DNA of 64,000 nt from Salinivirgaceae bacterium (GTDB lineage Bacteria > Bacteroidota > Bacteroidia > Bacteroidales > SZUA-534): NCBI GenBank assembly GCA_024405635.1, contig JAKSOL010000001.1:182082-246081 (forward strand). The letters run 5' to 3'. Shown in pieces: positions 62,863 through 64,000 of this stretch. The notes below the pieces were generated by a model, which did not search any database, had not been told where the DNA came from, and saw only the letters and a program-made list of their open reading frames with translations. The translations under genes and the position numbers were made by a program. Within the stretch, counting starts at the first letter, position 1, and each line of letters starts with the position of its first letter.

Positions 62863-63780
62863 ATGAAAAGAATACCTAATCAACTAATAAAAGACTATCT
62901 AATAGTAGGATGCGCGTGGATGTGCATATCGCTATTGATGCATCCCCAGTTACTGACTCCAGACCAAAGAGCTGTCCCTCTTCCAGTATTTAAGATTGTG
63001 CATGGCTCTTTCTTTCTGCTGACGTTGGTGTTGAGTGAAATTATTGTGACTTATATCTTCCAAAACAGTTTCACATACTCTGGAGGTATCTGGGGACAGT
63101 TGAAACATTTCGCACTTTGTGCTGTTGTCGGAGTTCCCATCTTCAATATTTTCCTCAATCAATCGAACTCCATAATGATGTGGGATTTCTCAAGATATTA
63201 CTATGCGTGGTTTGATATAGACGGGACATTTACATTGAAGTGGTACATGAAGACAATAAATTTATGTGCTATACTTTCCGTAATATTGATAATAGCCATG
63301 ATGGCAATAACCAGAGTCAGAAATATAGAACACACCCTTCTGGAATTGGCTTCAATCAACAGAATGTTAGAAACAGAACAAACCAAGCTGCGTTCACGCC
63401 TGCCAAAAGATAATGTGGCAGACAAAATCATCATACATGGCGATAGCCGCGAATCATTGATTGTGAATCCTCTTGATGTCATGTACGTGGAGTCAGTGGG
63501 CAATTATCTCAGCATTGCTTATCTCAACGATTCCGAACTGTGTCAGAAACGACTTCGCAGTTCACTGAAGGAAGTTGAGGAGACACTTGAGGCTTATCCA
63601 TTTATGGTACACATCCATCGTGCCTTCCTCGTCAATATAAACTTTATCACGCAGGTGTCCGGCAACTCTGCAGGTTATAAGATCAGTATGTTCAGTACAG
63701 ACCGGGTGTTGCCTGTTTCAAAAGCCAATGTACCCTTGTTCAGAGAAAAAATCATAGAACTTGGAAAGAACTTAGAATAG
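62863..63780 (+). CDS. Membrane-bound LytTR transcriptional regulator
   Basis: About 305 residues from the ATG at 62863, preceded by AAAGAAAG; a TTG 42 bases earlier opens the frame but adds non-conserved residues. Four transmembrane segments fill residues 10-165, for example VGCAWMCISLLM, SFFLLTLVLSEIIVTYIF and LCAILSVILIIAMMAI. A short coiled coil follows, then a C-terminal LytTR DNA-binding domain with LDVMYVESVGNYLSIAY, LKEVEETL, FMVHIHRAFLVNINFI and VSKANVPLFREKI. There is no receiver domain. Such one-protein regulators may be driven directly by a membrane signal. It is transcribed away from the receptor gene. Confidence 0.88.
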   Translation: MKRIPNQLIKDYLIVGCAWMCISLLMHPQLLTPDQRAVPLPVFKIVHGSFFLLTLVLSEIIVTYIFQNSFTYSGGIWGQLKHFALCAVVGVPIFNIFLNQSNSIMMWDFSRYYYAWFDIDGTFTLKWYMKTINLCAILSVILIIAMMAITRVRNIEHTLLELASINRMLETEQTKLRSRLPKDNVADKIIIHGDSRESLIVNPLDVMYVESVGNYLSIAYLNDSELCQKRLRSSLKEVEETLEAYPFMVHIHRAFLVNINFITQVSGNSAGYKISMFSTDRVLPVSKANVPLFREKIIELGKNLE

Positions 63781-63782
63781 TA

Positions 63783-64000
63783 TTACATACCACGACCTTT
63801 CCGTTTCGTTGGGACGTAACGTGATGCCTTTACAGTCTTGGCAGCTTGTAGCCAGCAACGGAGATAGTCGGTCTGCCATTGCTCTGCATTAGCAGGTGTG
63901 AAGACTTCCTTAGCACATAGTCGTGCTGTGACTTCCTGTTTCTTATATCTGCGTTTCTCCTTGCCATTGCGCTTCTCAAACTGCTTCTTCGTGTCGGGAC
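63783..64000 (-). CDS. C-terminal part of an unidentified basic protein
   Basis: An open frame of 72 codons enters from the right edge and stops at 63783, 2 bases past the LytTR stop and convergent with it. The end reads KKQEVTARLCAKEVFTPANA, then EQWQTDYLRCWLQAAKTVKA, and finishes in a basic cluster (PTKRKGRGM). It is Lys/Arg-rich with a probable amphipathic helix around a WQTDYLRCW motif. I do not recognise the family; a nucleic-acid-binding or mobile-element protein would fit the composition. Codon use matches the receptor region. Confidence 0.45.
   Translation of the reverse strand, partial: PDTKKQFEKRNGKEKRRYKKQEVTARLCAKEVFTPANAEQWQTDYLRCWLQAAKTVKASRYVPTKRKGRGM

Overview
The window looks like chromosomal DNA from a low-GC member of the Bacteroidota, most likely order Bacteroidales. 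The evidence is two secreted proteins with type IX secretion sorting domains (one type A, one type B/CHU_C), promoters of the Bacteroidota type (-7 TAnnTTTG, some with a -33 TTTG), a DUF4494 protein, OMP_b-brl-type outer-membrane receptors, SpoIIE and LytTR regulators typical of the phylum, and three tRNA genes without an encoded CCA. I cannot name a genus.

Layout. 1-8.7 kb: class III ribonucleotide reductase (nrdG then nrdD, running off the left edge), a DUF975 membrane protein, folC, a secreted transglutaminase-like/SBBP-repeat protein, DUF4494, a DUF1648-type membrane protein with a C-terminal regulator-like domain, and a glycosyltransferase. 9-19.3 kb: a 1435-residue GLUG-repeat surface protein, then a polysaccharide block (flippase, ATP-grasp ligase-like protein, nucleotide-sugar epimerase, two glycosyltransferases). 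19.4-28.7 kb: a seven-gene minus-strand operon for a membrane complex related to group 4 hydrogenases and complex I. All four NiFe cysteines and most ligands of the proximal Fe-S cluster have been replaced, while the proton/ion-antiporter arm is intact and enlarged (three antiporter-like subunits). This fits the poorly understood energy-converting hydrogenase-related (Ehr) class. 29-54.5 kb: mainly housekeeping genes (trxB, 4-alpha-glucanotransferase, lipid A-type acyltransferase, xseB, aldo/keto reductase, pgk, topB, aspS, ogt, a phosphatase-superfamily lipoprotein-like enzyme, a SpoIIE sensor phosphatase, dus, mdh, argH, an argE-like peptidase) with tRNA-Pro, tRNA-Arg and tRNA-Val.

54.5-59.7 kb: an AT-rich defence island. 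A DpnM-like adenine methyltransferase, a DpnII-like endonuclease, an AIPR (abortive-infection) protein and a second methyltransferase with an extra C-terminal region form one overlapping operon. It is bounded by two perfect 33-bp direct copies of the argE-like gene's promoter region; the right copy abuts a decayed outer-membrane-protein gene. 59.7-64 kb: DNA of visibly different, GC-richer codon use, with an intact outer-membrane receptor, a divergent membrane-bound LytTR regulator with a candidate paired operator between them, and the end of an unidentified gene at the right edge.

The two most interesting units are the cysteine-less Ehr-type operon and the DpnII-type restriction operon with an embedded AIPR gene.
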